This document shows positions 9,816 to 16,719 of a stretch of 34,672 nucleotides of DNA, in pieces; position 1 is the stretch's first letter, and each line of letters begins with the position of its first letter. Location: NCBI GenBank assembly GCA_030145385.1, contig JAQYVU010000043.1:1-34672 (forward strand), given 5' to 3'. The position numbers and the translations under genes were made by a program. Source of the stretch: Desulfococcaceae bacterium. Its GTDB lineage: Bacteria > Desulfobacterota > Desulfobacteria > Desulfobacterales > Desulfosalsimonadaceae. The notes below the pieces were generated by a model. The model was given only the letters and a program-made list of their open reading frames with translations. It was not told the origin of the DNA and did not search any database.

Positions 9816-10298
9816 TTATAGTCGTTTTTCTTTAAAAAAGTCCACCATTAACTGTCTGCATTGATCTTTATATATTCCCTCGGTGATTCGGGGCTGATGA
9901 TTTAAACGCGTATCATTCTGAAACGAATACAAAGAGCCCGCAGCTCCCCATTTCGGGTCAGGCGTGCCGAAAACAACATGACTGATCCGTGAATGGATAA
10001 TCGCCCCCATGCACATGATACAAGGTTCTACTGTAACATAAAGAGTCGTGTTTACAAAGCGGTAGTTTTTGATTTTTTGACCGGCTTTTCGAAGGGCGGC
10101 AATCTCGGCATGGGCTGTGGGATCATGCTTTGAAATGGTTTGGTTGTAGGCTGCTGAAAGGATGTTGCGTTCCTGATCAATCAGCACAGCACCAACAGGA
10201 ACTTCATTAGCGGAAAACGCCTTCTCAGCTTCGATTAATGCCAGTTCCATAAATTGATGATGGTCGCTGTTCATTATGTTTTTTTCAGACACAGTCAT
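9816..10298 (-). CDS. tadA: tRNA-specific adenosine deaminase TadA
   Basis: Deaminates the wobble adenosine A34 of tRNA-Arg(ACG) to inosine so that one tRNA reads CGU, CGC and CGA. The 160 residues carry the zinc site: H63 and catalytic E65 in AHAEIAAL, and C93/C96 in EPCIMCMGAI. The ARISHVVFGTPDPKWGAAGS-like stretch follows, as in TadA and unlike cytidine or guanine deaminases. Two starts are possible (10298, or an in-frame ATG eight codons later) and neither has a convincing Shine-Dalgarno. It is transcribed divergently from the tRNA-Arg(ACG) gene, its expected substrate, with a shared ~150-bp promoter region. Confidence 0.94.
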   Translation of the reverse strand: MTVSEKNIMNSDHHQFMELALIEAEKAFSANEVPVGAVLIDQERNILSAAYNQTISKHDPTAHAEIAALRKAGQKIKNYRFVNTTLYVTVEPCIMCMGAIIHSRISHVVFGTPDPKWGAAGSLYSFQNDTRLNHQPRITEGIYKDQCRQLMVDFFKEKRL

Positions 10299-10364
10299 AA
10301 AATTAAAAATATTTGAATTTTTTCAAAGATATTCTTTTAAATATCTTGATAAGTAACGCAAAGC

Positions 10365-10393
10365 GATATAAAAAAAAAATCATGGCCCGTCAA
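10365..10393 (-). promoter_or_regulatory. Putative promoter of tadA
   Basis: Minus-strand TTGACG (10388-10393) is followed, after 16-17 nt containing a 10-T tract, by TTATAT/TATATC. It lies about 65 nt upstream of the tadA start and back-to-back with the tRNA-Arg promoter. Confidence 0.42.
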
Positions 10394-10405
10394 GCTATAA
10401 AATAA

Positions 10406-10434
10406 TTGACATCATCTTTGGAATGGCTTATGAC
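10406..10434 (+). promoter_or_regulatory. Promoter of tRNA-Arg
   Basis: TTGACA (10406-10411), exactly 17 nt, then TATGAC (10429-10434). This places a start about 9 nt before the mature tRNA 5' end. A strong consensus -35 is expected for a stable RNA gene. Confidence 0.6.
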
Positions 10435-10449
10435 AAGACAAAATTTTAC

Positions 10450-10526
10450 GCGCCCGTAGCTCAGCTGGATAGAGTGCCGGACTACGAATCCGTAGGTCGC
10501 ACGTTCGAATCGTGCCGGGCGCGCCA
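10450..10526 (+). tRNA. tRNA-Arg (anticodon ACG)
   Basis: 77 nt with encoded CCA. Acceptor stem GCGCCCG/CGGGCGC, D stem GCTC/GAGT, anticodon loop CTACGAA (anticodon ACG, converted to ICG by TadA), and T arm GCACG-TTCGAAT-CGTGC. The outermost anticodon-stem pair is a C/T mismatch; everything else pairs. It marks the left edge of the accessory region. Confidence 0.97.
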
Positions 10527-10534
10527 TAAAAATC

Positions 10535-10569
10535 AAGGGTTTGCAGAAAGTAACTGCAAGCCCTTTTTT
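10535..10569 (+). terminator. Terminator of tRNA-Arg
   Basis: 12-bp stem AAGGGTTTGCAG / CTGCAAGCCCTT (one G:U) with a 7-nt loop and a T6 tract, 8 nt after the tRNA. Confidence 0.9.
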
Positions 10570-10570
10570 A

Positions 10571-10608
10571 GTTTCCGGGTTTTTGTCCCCATTCTGTCCC
10601 CATTTCTG
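10571..10608 (-). other. Possible relic of an integrase 3' end / attachment-site flank
   Basis: The minus strand reads GGGGACAGAATGGGGACA, the tandem G-D motif (translating RNGDRMGTK or KWGQNGDKNP depending on frame) often found at the C-terminus of tyrosine integrases that insert into tRNA genes. No catalytic Arg/His/Tyr region is found upstream, so at most a tail or attachment-site remnant survives. The position directly behind a tRNA fits. Recognition is from memory of the motif, not from an alignment. Confidence 0.4.
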
Positions 10609-10613
10609 AACAA

Positions 10614-10647
10614 AAAAAGCTGGATGAATATTTCCATCCAGCTTTTT
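10614..10647. terminator. Bidirectional intrinsic terminator
   Basis: Perfect 13-bp stem AAAAAGCTGGATG / CATCCAGCTTTTT with an 8-nt loop, and T-rich on both strands. It may end DUF3024 transcripts (minus) or back up the tRNA-Arg terminator (plus). Confidence 0.8.
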
Positions 10648-10786
10648 CTCAGTATTAATTCTAATTCCGGCTTATATAATGACCACTCGCAAATCTGTTT
10701 CTGTAGATAATAATCGGCAATTTATGAATTTTGTCAAGGGGTCATAAATATCGGGAGATCCGTCGAGCCCCCTTGTCTTTTAAATG

Positions 10787-11131
10787 TTATCCAAAGAAAC
10801 AGCCATGCGTGTCCTGTTCAATTTCCTGGACCAATGTGTTTAAATCTTTATCCGAGTCCTTTGGCTCATATTTTTCCCATTTCCCGCTTGCCCGTTTCCA
10901 GTAAAGTTTCCAGATTTTCCGGCTGCTGACGTATGTCAATTTAGCCAGCGGCATTTTGGTGAACTCACCCTCTCGCCTGAACGCCGGCCGCACTTCATAA
11001 ACGATCACGTTCTGCCCTTCTATTTCATGTTCAAATCGCAATTGATCTTTTAAATGCGCCGGTGTTCTTTTCTCACAAAGACCGCCAACCGCTTTTTTGA
11101 TTTTATGCTGCTCAATATCGTTGAATGCCAT
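10787..11131 (-). CDS. DUF3024 family protein
   Basis: A small cytoplasmic protein of 114 residues that I recognise as DUF3024 from its pattern: an N-terminal helix with a C-x-K-R segment, then FEHEIEGQNVIVYEVRP, and a KIWKLYWKRASGKWEKYEP block ending in a D/E-rich tail. The function of the family is unknown. The ATG has an AAGGGAT ribosome-binding site at suitable spacing. It is the first gene beyond tRNA-Arg and has no obvious partner: the next coding region on the same strand is a 49-codon fragment about 300 nt upstream. Confidence 0.75.
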   Translation of the reverse strand: MAFNDIEQHKIKKAVGGLCEKRTPAHLKDQLRFEHEIEGQNVIVYEVRPAFRREGEFTKMPLAKLTYVSSRKIWKLYWKRASGKWEKYEPKDSDKDLNTLVQEIEQDTHGCFFG

Positions 11132-11315
11132 ATGATTATCCCTTTTTATTTTCTTCCAAAAGCAATCTGTCAGTATTGTTCACTGGCCTTATAGCCGCTG
11201 TAGCATTCCACCAGGACCGGCTCCCATTTCCTATTCTTGCTGATATTATTTTGATTCATCACTCAGGTCCGGTTTTTTCTCGTTTAAAAGATTCCATCAC
11301 ATTTTATCTCCGAAA

Positions 11316-11340
11316 TTTTCCCCTCGTTCCCCCGTGGGAA
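11316..11340. repeat. Short copy of a CTCGTTCCC...GTGGGAA hairpin repeat
   Basis: TTTTCCCCTCGTTCCC followed by CCGTGGGAA. It is a shorter version of the hairpin at 14805-14842, lacking the central ACGCCC. Confidence 0.6.
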
Positions 11341-11371
11341 TAAATTCAACTGCCCTATTCCGCCGGCCCTT

Positions 11372-11421
11372 CACCATATACCGTAGGGTGGATTAGCGAA
11401 GCGTAATCCACCAATAATAAA
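11372..11421. repeat. REP-like palindromic repeat, copy 1
   Basis: 50 bp identical at 49 positions to 15184-15233. The core is GGTGGATTAGCG / CGTAATCCACC, an imperfect palindrome able to form a hairpin. Related GTAGGGTGGATTAGC elements are widespread in bacterial intergenic DNA. Confidence 0.85.
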
Positions 11422-11433
11422 TAGCCCCATTCC

Positions 11434-11583
11434 TTACTCTATAAATTGTTCCTGATCATCGATACTGACCAGATATCCATCACCCGACGTTTCAAATTCA
11501 ATCCGGATCACCGAGTCAGTCTCGATCCCTGAGTCCGAGGCATAAGCGGCATATTCCAGATAAAGCCCGTCTTTTAAGGGCAT
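11434..11583 (-). pseudogene. 49-codon reading frame, possible remnant of a lipoprotein gene
   Basis: Encodes MPLKDGLYLEYAAY... ending DDQEQFIE and preceded closely by AAGGATCAA. The PLKDGLYLEY opening resembles the first strand of secreted or lipoprotein beta domains. Reading upstream in the same frame gives VCGCSSKKDQ, which looks like a lipobox followed by a linker, but an in-frame TGA precedes it, so no signal peptide can be translated. It may be a decayed lipoprotein or a genuine small protein. Confidence 0.35.
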
Positions 11584-11779
11584 TTGATCCTTTTTTGATG
11601 AACACCCGCAAACATATCAGCTAACGGGTAAAACACAAATGGAAAAAATAATTGATGTTCGATTTCAAACTCTTACAGCTGGCCAAAAAACATTCTGGCT
11701 TTTCAGAATAGAAATTGGGCCTTAAAGATGTTAAAAGGTTATCTTCATCAGGCACTCGTTAATTGTGGGAGTTATATTT

Positions 11780-12964
11780 ATGCCGAAAATCCTTTGTCAT
11801 AGTTGCAAAAATCCAGTCCAGGGTACCGCATGGCCCCAAAAAAGGCCGGATTACCCGGATTGCTGGGTTGTGCCGGATATGGATTCAGATTTAAAGGCAA
11901 TATTGAGTCCAAAAAATGGAAATAATATGGTGCTGATATGCAGTCAGTGCCGGGCCCTGTGGTATATTTTTTGGAATCAACGCGATGCTTTTCTGGAAGC
12001 AGTAAATTTGCCCGCAGAATTTCAGGAATTGCTGACGGCAAATATTACCTCCGACCGATGTCTGGATTTGCTCCGCAGTTATCCGTTGCCTGGGCCGATA
12101 CAGTCTTTTTTGTTGTCTGTATTATGGCAGCGGTTTGCTCAGAAAGACCTTCAGGCCAACGCGGTTTCACTGCTGCATTTTTTGTCCGACACCTCGCTTT
12201 CCTTGAAGACGGCGGAAGCAGCCGTTTCTTTGCTGCACACGGTTCTTTCCGAAGCTGTAAAACGTGCGTTTCCAGGAAACATTACCGTCGGTGCGTCCAC
12301 CCGGGATGAGCTGGCGGAAAAGCTGCGCGAACAAGTCCAGGGGACGGAAACACTCCTCGAGGCGGCTTATACCGCATTAGAAAAATTGCAGCGGGAAAGA
12401 CCGTTGCAACACCTGCCCCCTTTAAGGAATTTGGATATTTCACCATTAGAAACCTGGCTGTCGATAATTCCCGAGGATAGTATACCCATCTCAACAGTGC
12501 TGTTCCGGGAAGGGATTCGGGAATTATTAATGATAATGGCCAGGCAGGCGCATCGACGCCCTCCTGTCCTGACTGTAACTGATCATTCGGCAGGTTTGCT
12601 GGAACGGTTTAATAATTTGGATAAGTGGTATGCTGCGGTGACGAATACCTTGAAACAATTTGCGAATAACCATCCGGGCATCAGCGAACTGGATTTGGCT
12701 GACGTCCTTCAGCAACTTGAACGCCTGATTCTCACAGGAAGGGACCTGGATGCCGACACTGCAATTAATCTTGTTACGCTCTGTGAAAGTTTCGATGCAG
12801 GGCCTTCGAGATCAGGAAAGGCATTAGCGGCAAAAATCGACCAGATTCTGCTTTCCATCAAAAAACCAAAAAAATACCCGGCAAGAGTACAAAAGAGATT
12901 GGTTTGGACGCTTAAAAACCAGCGCGGAATCGGGGGGCAGTATAACAATTTCTTTGCGAAATAG
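11780..12964 (+). CDS. Zinc-ribbon protein of unknown function
   Basis: I do not recognise this 394-residue protein. With the ATG at 11780 (GGGAG 8 nt upstream, better than the GTG five codons earlier), residues ~5-60 contain CHSC and, 45 residues later, CSQC. This four-cysteine arrangement is typical of a zinc ribbon, and an aromatic LWYIFW stretch follows. The remainder is mainly helical and leucine-rich with no transmembrane segment or signal peptide. A basic C-terminus (KKPKKYPARVQKRLVW) could bind nucleic acid. It is a single gene flanked by repeats. A regulatory or nucleic-acid-binding role would be a guess. Confidence 0.7.
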   Translation: MPKILCHSCKNPVQGTAWPQKRPDYPDCWVVPDMDSDLKAILSPKNGNNMVLICSQCRALWYIFWNQRDAFLEAVNLPAEFQELLTANITSDRCLDLLRSYPLPGPIQSFLLSVLWQRFAQKDLQANAVSLLHFLSDTSLSLKTAEAAVSLLHTVLSEAVKRAFPGNITVGASTRDELAEKLREQVQGTETLLEAAYTALEKLQRERPLQHLPPLRNLDISPLETWLSIIPEDSIPISTVLFREGIRELLMIMARQAHRRPPVLTVTDHSAGLLERFNNLDKWYAAVTNTLKQFANNHPGISELDLADVLQQLERLILTGRDLDADTAINLVTLCESFDAGPSRSGKALAAKIDQILLSIKKPKKYPARVQKRLVWTLKNQRGIGGQYNNFFAK

Positions 12965-12983
12965 GTATACTGCCCCTGATTAC

Positions 12984-13138
12984 TTCAAAATCGATTGTTT
13001 ACTGAGGCCTTTCAAAACCGTGAAGACACAGAATCCTATAATCCTCTTTTTGATGGCGAAAAAGGCAATATAGCCCTTGAAAACACCCTCATTTGACAAC
13101 AAGATGCCCGCTAATAAAGGAATTGGCATGGTCCGACC
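12984..13138. repeat. Dispersed ~155-bp repeat, copy 1
   Basis: Begins 20 nt after the zinc-ribbon gene stop and ends in GGTCCGACC. It differs from copy 3 (16482-16636) at about four positions. On the minus strand it is open and could encode LLAGILLSNEGVF...GFCVFTVLKG, but copy 2 has a stop in this frame, so it is treated as non-coding. Confidence 0.88.
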
Positions 13139-13216
13139 CCAGGTGTGTTGGATGCGGCGTTGTCTGGCCATATAGATTTTATATCAGACTGTTATAAAAA
13201 TTAAAGTTTAAAGATG

Positions 13217-14764
13217 TTACCCCTTTTCACTTTTATAGATAGATTCTTTTCTCCGCAGACCTATCCTCCAGATCACTGAAGCAGCCAAAATCACCGCAAA
13301 AAAGATCTTTCCCCATTGAGAAAGTGTCGGAATGCTTAATGAACGGGTAAAAGATAAAACAACATCATTACCATCTCCACCGACATATGAAATAATAAAT
13401 TCAGCATCGCCATTTTCGATTGCTGCACCTTCGGGAAGACCTGAAAAACGACCAACAACGCTGTCAATGCCATCATTTTTTATAATCGTAAACGTCTGGA
13501 GATTTGACGGTGCGTATCCCAATGAGACGGTCAATATCGAATTATTGAGGTCAATAGTACCGGTAACATCCACCTGATCATATCCGGCCCCTTCAATGGC
13601 TCCGTTAAGTTCTATTGTAACAGAAGCGCCATCTGAAATTTTGATATTCCCGGTGCTCAGGATACCGGAGCTTTCGCCCGGGGCCAGGTTGTCAGAAACC
13701 GTAAGGGTTGCACTTCCCGCAACAACATGACCATTACCGGATAGAGTGCCTATGGTTTCATCGAAATTACCTGCATCGAAAACCCCTCCCTCAATTAAAT
13801 GCACCCTTGAATTGTCAGGCAAAAGATTAGCAGCACCAAGGATCAGGTTCCCCATGTTTACCTGGTAAAATGAACTGCTCACCTTTCCGTAAAGAGTTAA
13901 ACTTATCCCATTTATAAATGTATTTCCGGAATAGGATAACCCGTTGTATATATGATAATCCCCGGTGCCGGAAAAAGAGATATCCCCGGTACCCTGGAAA
14001 TCACCCCTGCAAAGTGTGACTCCATTTACGCTGTTCATGTATAGAGTGGCTGTGCCTATCTTCACGACAGCATTATTAGCCATTCCCAGTTTTCCCACAG
14101 TAATCGGGTTGTTGTCTAAATCCAGTACAGCACCATCGCTCAAACCGAAAAAAGAATTGTCCGCTGATGTAAAACCGGGTTTCGTCCTCATCGTCCCTTG
14201 TATAATCCAGTTTTCTGTAGACAATAACGGACCTCCCACAATTACGAGACCCGGGCCTTCTTTTCGAAATCTGCATAAAGCACAATCGCCGGAAATCGGA
14301 CCATTTAATGTAAGCGTTCGGTTTTCAGCTACGGTATAGTATGTAAATCCTGTCTGAACTAACGGGGTATTAATGGTTAAATCCCTATCGGCAGCAGAAA
14401 GATCAATTGTCGGATTTGCATCACTTTGAAGGGATATTGAATCCCCACTGACTATCACGTCTGAGACAGGATCTGTTACCAATATCGTCATGCCGGTCAG
14501 GGCGTTGCTTCCCAGGTTGTTATCATTTTGTAAATTCAAGATGCTGTCTGAATTAAAAACCACTCTGCCATCGCTCTCCGGGATTGCGCCCCCATTCCAA
14601 TTATCGGCCGTTATCCAGTTTTCATTCGCGCCACTGCCGTTCCAGATGTGATCTGCAGCCCAGACCTGGGAACTATTATGAATTAATATCAAAATCAATG
14701 CCATCGATAGCAACATGACAGGAACAGAAAAACCAGTATTAACGATATTCAGTTGTCTTTTCAT
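13217..14764 (-). CDS. Surface beta-helix protein with IPTL-CTERM sorting signal
   Basis: A 515-residue exported protein. The long N-terminus (1-36) has a hydrophobic core, MLLSMALILILI, ending at SQVWAAD, a Sec signal. The mature part opens with IWNGSGANENWITADNWNGG, the pattern found at the start of autotransporter-like passenger domains, followed by Gly/Asn/Ser/Thr-rich beta-strand repeats up to ~470 (for example ADRDLTINTPLVQTG and LSGNGHVVAGSATLTVSDN). Residues 478-485 are IPTLSQWG, then a transmembrane stretch (486-503) and an arginine cluster GLRRKES: a complete IPTL-CTERM tripartite tail. There is no beta-barrel, so it is not a classical autotransporter. It is probably membrane-sorted and released by an exosortase-like or other processing enzyme encoded elsewhere. 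Confidence 0.85.
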   Translation of the reverse strand: MKRQLNIVNTGFSVPVMLLSMALILILIHNSSQVWAADHIWNGSGANENWITADNWNGGAIPESDGRVVFNSDSILNLQNDNNLGSNALTGMTILVTDPVSDVIVSGDSISLQSDANPTIDLSAADRDLTINTPLVQTGFTYYTVAENRTLTLNGPISGDCALCRFRKEGPGLVIVGGPLLSTENWIIQGTMRTKPGFTSADNSFFGLSDGAVLDLDNNPITVGKLGMANNAVVKIGTATLYMNSVNGVTLCRGDFQGTGDISFSGTGDYHIYNGLSYSGNTFINGISLTLYGKVSSSFYQVNMGNLILGAANLLPDNSRVHLIEGGVFDAGNFDETIGTLSGNGHVVAGSATLTVSDNLAPGESSGILSTGNIKISDGASVTIELNGAIEGAGYDQVDVTGTIDLNNSILTVSLGYAPSNLQTFTIIKNDGIDSVVGRFSGLPEGAAIENGDAEFIISYVGGDGNDVVLSFTRSLSIPTLSQWGKIFFAVILAASVIWRIGLRRKESIYKSEKG

Positions 14765-14804
14765 AGGGACCTATACTCTCCTGCTGAATTATTTATAAAA
14801 GCAA

Positions 14805-14842
14805 TTTTCCCTCGTTCCCACGCCCACCGTGGGAATGCATCC
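14805..14842. repeat. TTCCCACG/CGTGGGAA hairpin repeat
   Basis: Perfect 8-bp stem (14815-14822 with 14828-14835) inside a CTCGTTCCCACGC...GTGGGAATGCATCCC unit. A shorter version is at 11316. Confidence 0.75.
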
Positions 14843-14987
14843 CGAAAAACAGCCTTTTTTTACCAGAGGCATCCCCCAAAAAAATACCTGAGGTTCTTAA
14901 ACCCGCCTTTTTGGGGCAGAAAAGACGTCTTTACGCGATTTTGAGGGGCTGTTTTATGGCTTATTCTTCTTATTATCATATAGTTGT

Positions 14988-15119
14988 GGTCCGACCGAAA
15001 TTCTTTGTTTCAGAATCCTATAATCCTCTTTTTGATGGCGAAAAAGGCAATATAGCCCTTGAAAACACCCTAATTTGACAACAAGATGCCCGCTAATAAA
15101 GGGATTAGCATGGTCCGAC
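14988..15119. repeat. Dispersed repeat, copy 2 (shortened)
   Basis: Starts and ends with GGTCCGAC(C) in direct orientation. The interior matches copies 1 and 3 from AGAATCCTATAATCC to the right end, but the ~35 bp before that (ACTGAGGCC...GAAGACAC) are missing. It carries a stop in the frame that is open in the other two copies. Confidence 0.85.
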
Positions 15120-15183
15120 TCCAGGTCCATTACCCAGGTCCCATGCACACCAAGACTCAGACCAGGCTTGACCCCTATTTCTT

Positions 15184-15233
15184 CACCATACACCGTAGGG
15201 TGGATTAGCGAAGCGTAATCCACCAATAATAAA
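15184..15233. repeat. REP-like palindromic repeat, copy 2
   Basis: Differs from 11372-11421 at one base of 50 (ACACC for ATACC), in the same orientation. Confidence 0.85.
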
Positions 15234-15251
15234 AACACCGTTCAGAATTTA

Positions 15252-15290
15252 TTCAACATTCGATGTTGGGCGTTCAATGTTCGATGTTCG
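15252..15290. repeat. TTCGATGTT tandem-like intergenic repeat
   Basis: Degenerate repeats of TTCGATGTT / TTCAATGTT. Its reverse complement GAACATCGAACATCGAA is found again at 23438-23456 in front of hipB. Confidence 0.7.
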
Positions 15291-15423
15291 TTCCCTCTTT
15301 TGATGTCAATTTATCTAATATCAGACAGTTTGCCTGGGCCGACCCTATTTTAATCACTTTAAAAAATTCATTGATGAGTCAAGAGCGGACTTGATCTCAG
15401 TCATGGTTTCTTTCTACTTAAGC

Positions 15424-16317
15424 CTATTTAATCGCCTTCGGCGCAATATTCCGGCACCGCTGATCAATCTGATGCACAATCCTTTTGATCTGCACCTCAT
15501 TCAGCCCGTTCCCGTTGAAGTATCTTGCCAGGCCTGAAAACTGTTTTGGGTTAATAACCGGAATACCCTCTTTGGCCGTCCTTTTGACAAACCATCCCGG
15601 CAGGGCAACAACTGGCTTTACTTGCACCATTTCACCGGTTGCCGAAGACAGCCATTTTTCCAGCCAGGCAGCCTGATTCCTCGCCTGTTCAAGAGGCTTT
15701 GTTTCTGTCCATCTTGGGAACCGGATAGATTTCCCGTCATACACCACATTGGCATCAGCTTTTCTGTCATCAGATGTGGGCTTTGATCTGGCTTTTGTCT
15801 CAACGGCAAACACACCAGCCGGTCCCACAACAATATGATCTATATTAAATTTATCTGCTATCAAGTCATGATAAACATAATATCCCTGCCGCATCATCTG
15901 GTTCAGTTCTTGGCCCACGGCAATCTCTCCTTCATATCCCAGTCGTGTTATCCTTCGCAGTTTTAGATATTTTGCCGTTTTATATAAATAGAAGACCATT
16001 ATCGATAAAGTGACTGATATGCATAAGATCAAAGATAACAGGTTGAAGTGGGCACCATGAAAAGTCAACGACAAATACGTTGAATAAATAACAAATGGAA
16101 ATATCAGAAGAGAAAGAAGAGAAATCATCAGCTCATCACTTATATCCATAAGCTTTTCATTCAGGGTCTCTCCTGGACTGCGGAGGAAATTACCGGTAAA
16201 TGGGGAACGTTTTTTCTTTTGTTTTTGATAAAAATTGAACGTAATTTTGGTTATATATACAATACCCAAAACAACAAACATCAAAATAACTGGAAAATAA
16301 ATCTGTATATATTTCAA
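15424..16317 (-). CDS. Membrane-anchored NERD-domain protein (nuclease-related)
   Basis: A 297-residue protein. The N-terminal half is membrane-associated: a helix at ~6-24, a basic loop QKQKKKRS, then two helices at ~64-84 and ~92-112. Residues ~127-235 form a NERD domain: G127-EGEIAVGQEL, then FNIDHIVVGPAGVFAVETKAR, where D160 and the E173-x-K175 pair match the metal-binding positions of the PD-(D/E)XK-like fold. The tail (~250-297) is basic. NERD proteins are thought to act on DNA, but no member function can be assigned from sequence. It lies 400 nt downstream of the McrC-like gene on the same strand, with a repeat in between, so it is in the defence neighbourhood but probably not in that operon. 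No clear ribosome-binding site. Confidence 0.85.
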   Translation of the reverse strand: MKYIQIYFPVILMFVVLGIVYITKITFNFYQKQKKKRSPFTGNFLRSPGETLNEKLMDISDELMISLLSLLIFPFVIYSTYLSLTFHGAHFNLLSLILCISVTLSIMVFYLYKTAKYLKLRRITRLGYEGEIAVGQELNQMMRQGYYVYHDLIADKFNIDHIVVGPAGVFAVETKARSKPTSDDRKADANVVYDGKSIRFPRWTETKPLEQARNQAAWLEKWLSSATGEMVQVKPVVALPGWFVKRTAKEGIPVINPKQFSGLARYFNGNGLNEVQIKRIVHQIDQRCRNIAPKAIK

Positions 16318-16421
16318 TTGTATCTCCGAAATAGACTGTAAAAATTTAATTATTCTTAAAACCGTTTTTTTGGCACCAAAAAGGCGGGTTTAAGCAGTTT
16401 TGAGGAAATGAGTTAGAGCTT

Positions 16422-16439
16422 ATTATTAATATTAATAAT
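16422..16439. repeat. AT-only perfect palindrome
   Basis: ATTATTAATATTAATAAT, 18 bp, perfectly self-complementary, just left of repeat copy 3. Confidence 0.8.
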
Positions 16440-16458
16440 ATTATTAATTAGTTGTTTT

Positions 16459-16636
16459 GGTCCGACCAGAATTTGAAATATCTCAAAATCGATTGCTTAC
16501 TGAGGCCTTTCAAAACCGTGAAGACACAGAATCCTATAATCCTCTTTTTGATGGCGAAAAAGGCAATATAGCCCTTGAAAACACCCTCATTTGACAACAA
16601 GATGCCCGCTAATAAAGGTATTAGCATGGTCCGACC
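16459..16636. repeat. Dispersed repeat, copy 3 (fullest copy)
   Basis: Bordered on both sides by GGTCCGACC in direct orientation (16459-16467 and 16628-16636). The 155 bp from 16482 are nearly identical to copy 1. The sequence just left (TTTTGAGG...GCTTATT) is also partly shared with copy 2, so the mobile unit may be larger. Confidence 0.88.
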
Positions 16637-16719
16637 CCGGGTGGACTCCCCGGGTGGACTTAATGATTCAAACCTTCATTTAGGTAATTTCTCAAGTATT
16701 GATAGCATTTTTTTTAGTT

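Larger units (their letters stand above)
11132..11779. other. 648-nt gene-poor gap with repeats
   Basis: Holds a TTCCC...GGGAA repeat fragment (11316-11340), a REP-like palindrome (11372-11421) and a 49-codon minus-strand reading frame (11434-11583). Nothing else coding is convincing. Confidence 0.6.
14765..15423. other. 659-nt repeat nest without a gene
   Basis: Contains in order the TTCCCACG...CGTGGGAA hairpin, an AAACCCGCCTTTTTGGGGC segment also seen inverted near 16370, repeat copy 2, a TTGACCCCTATTTC motif also present near 28350, REP-like copy 2, and a GAACATCGAA-type array. No convincing coding sequence. Confidence 0.7.
16318..16719. other. 402-nt intergenic stretch occupied by a repeat
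   Basis: Contains an AT-only palindrome (16422-16439), repeat copy 3, and a short direct repeat CCCGGGTGGACT. No gene seen. Confidence 0.7.

Noticed and set aside
10423-10710. Plus-strand reading frame of 95 codons
   Set aside because: It reads straight through tRNA-Arg and two terminators; it is not a gene.
12980-13171. 63-codon minus-strand frame starting MARQRRIQ, reminiscent of a REP-associated transposase start
   Set aside because: It is inside repeat copy 1. No transposase motif (HUH, catalytic Tyr) follows, and copy 2 has a stop in the frame.
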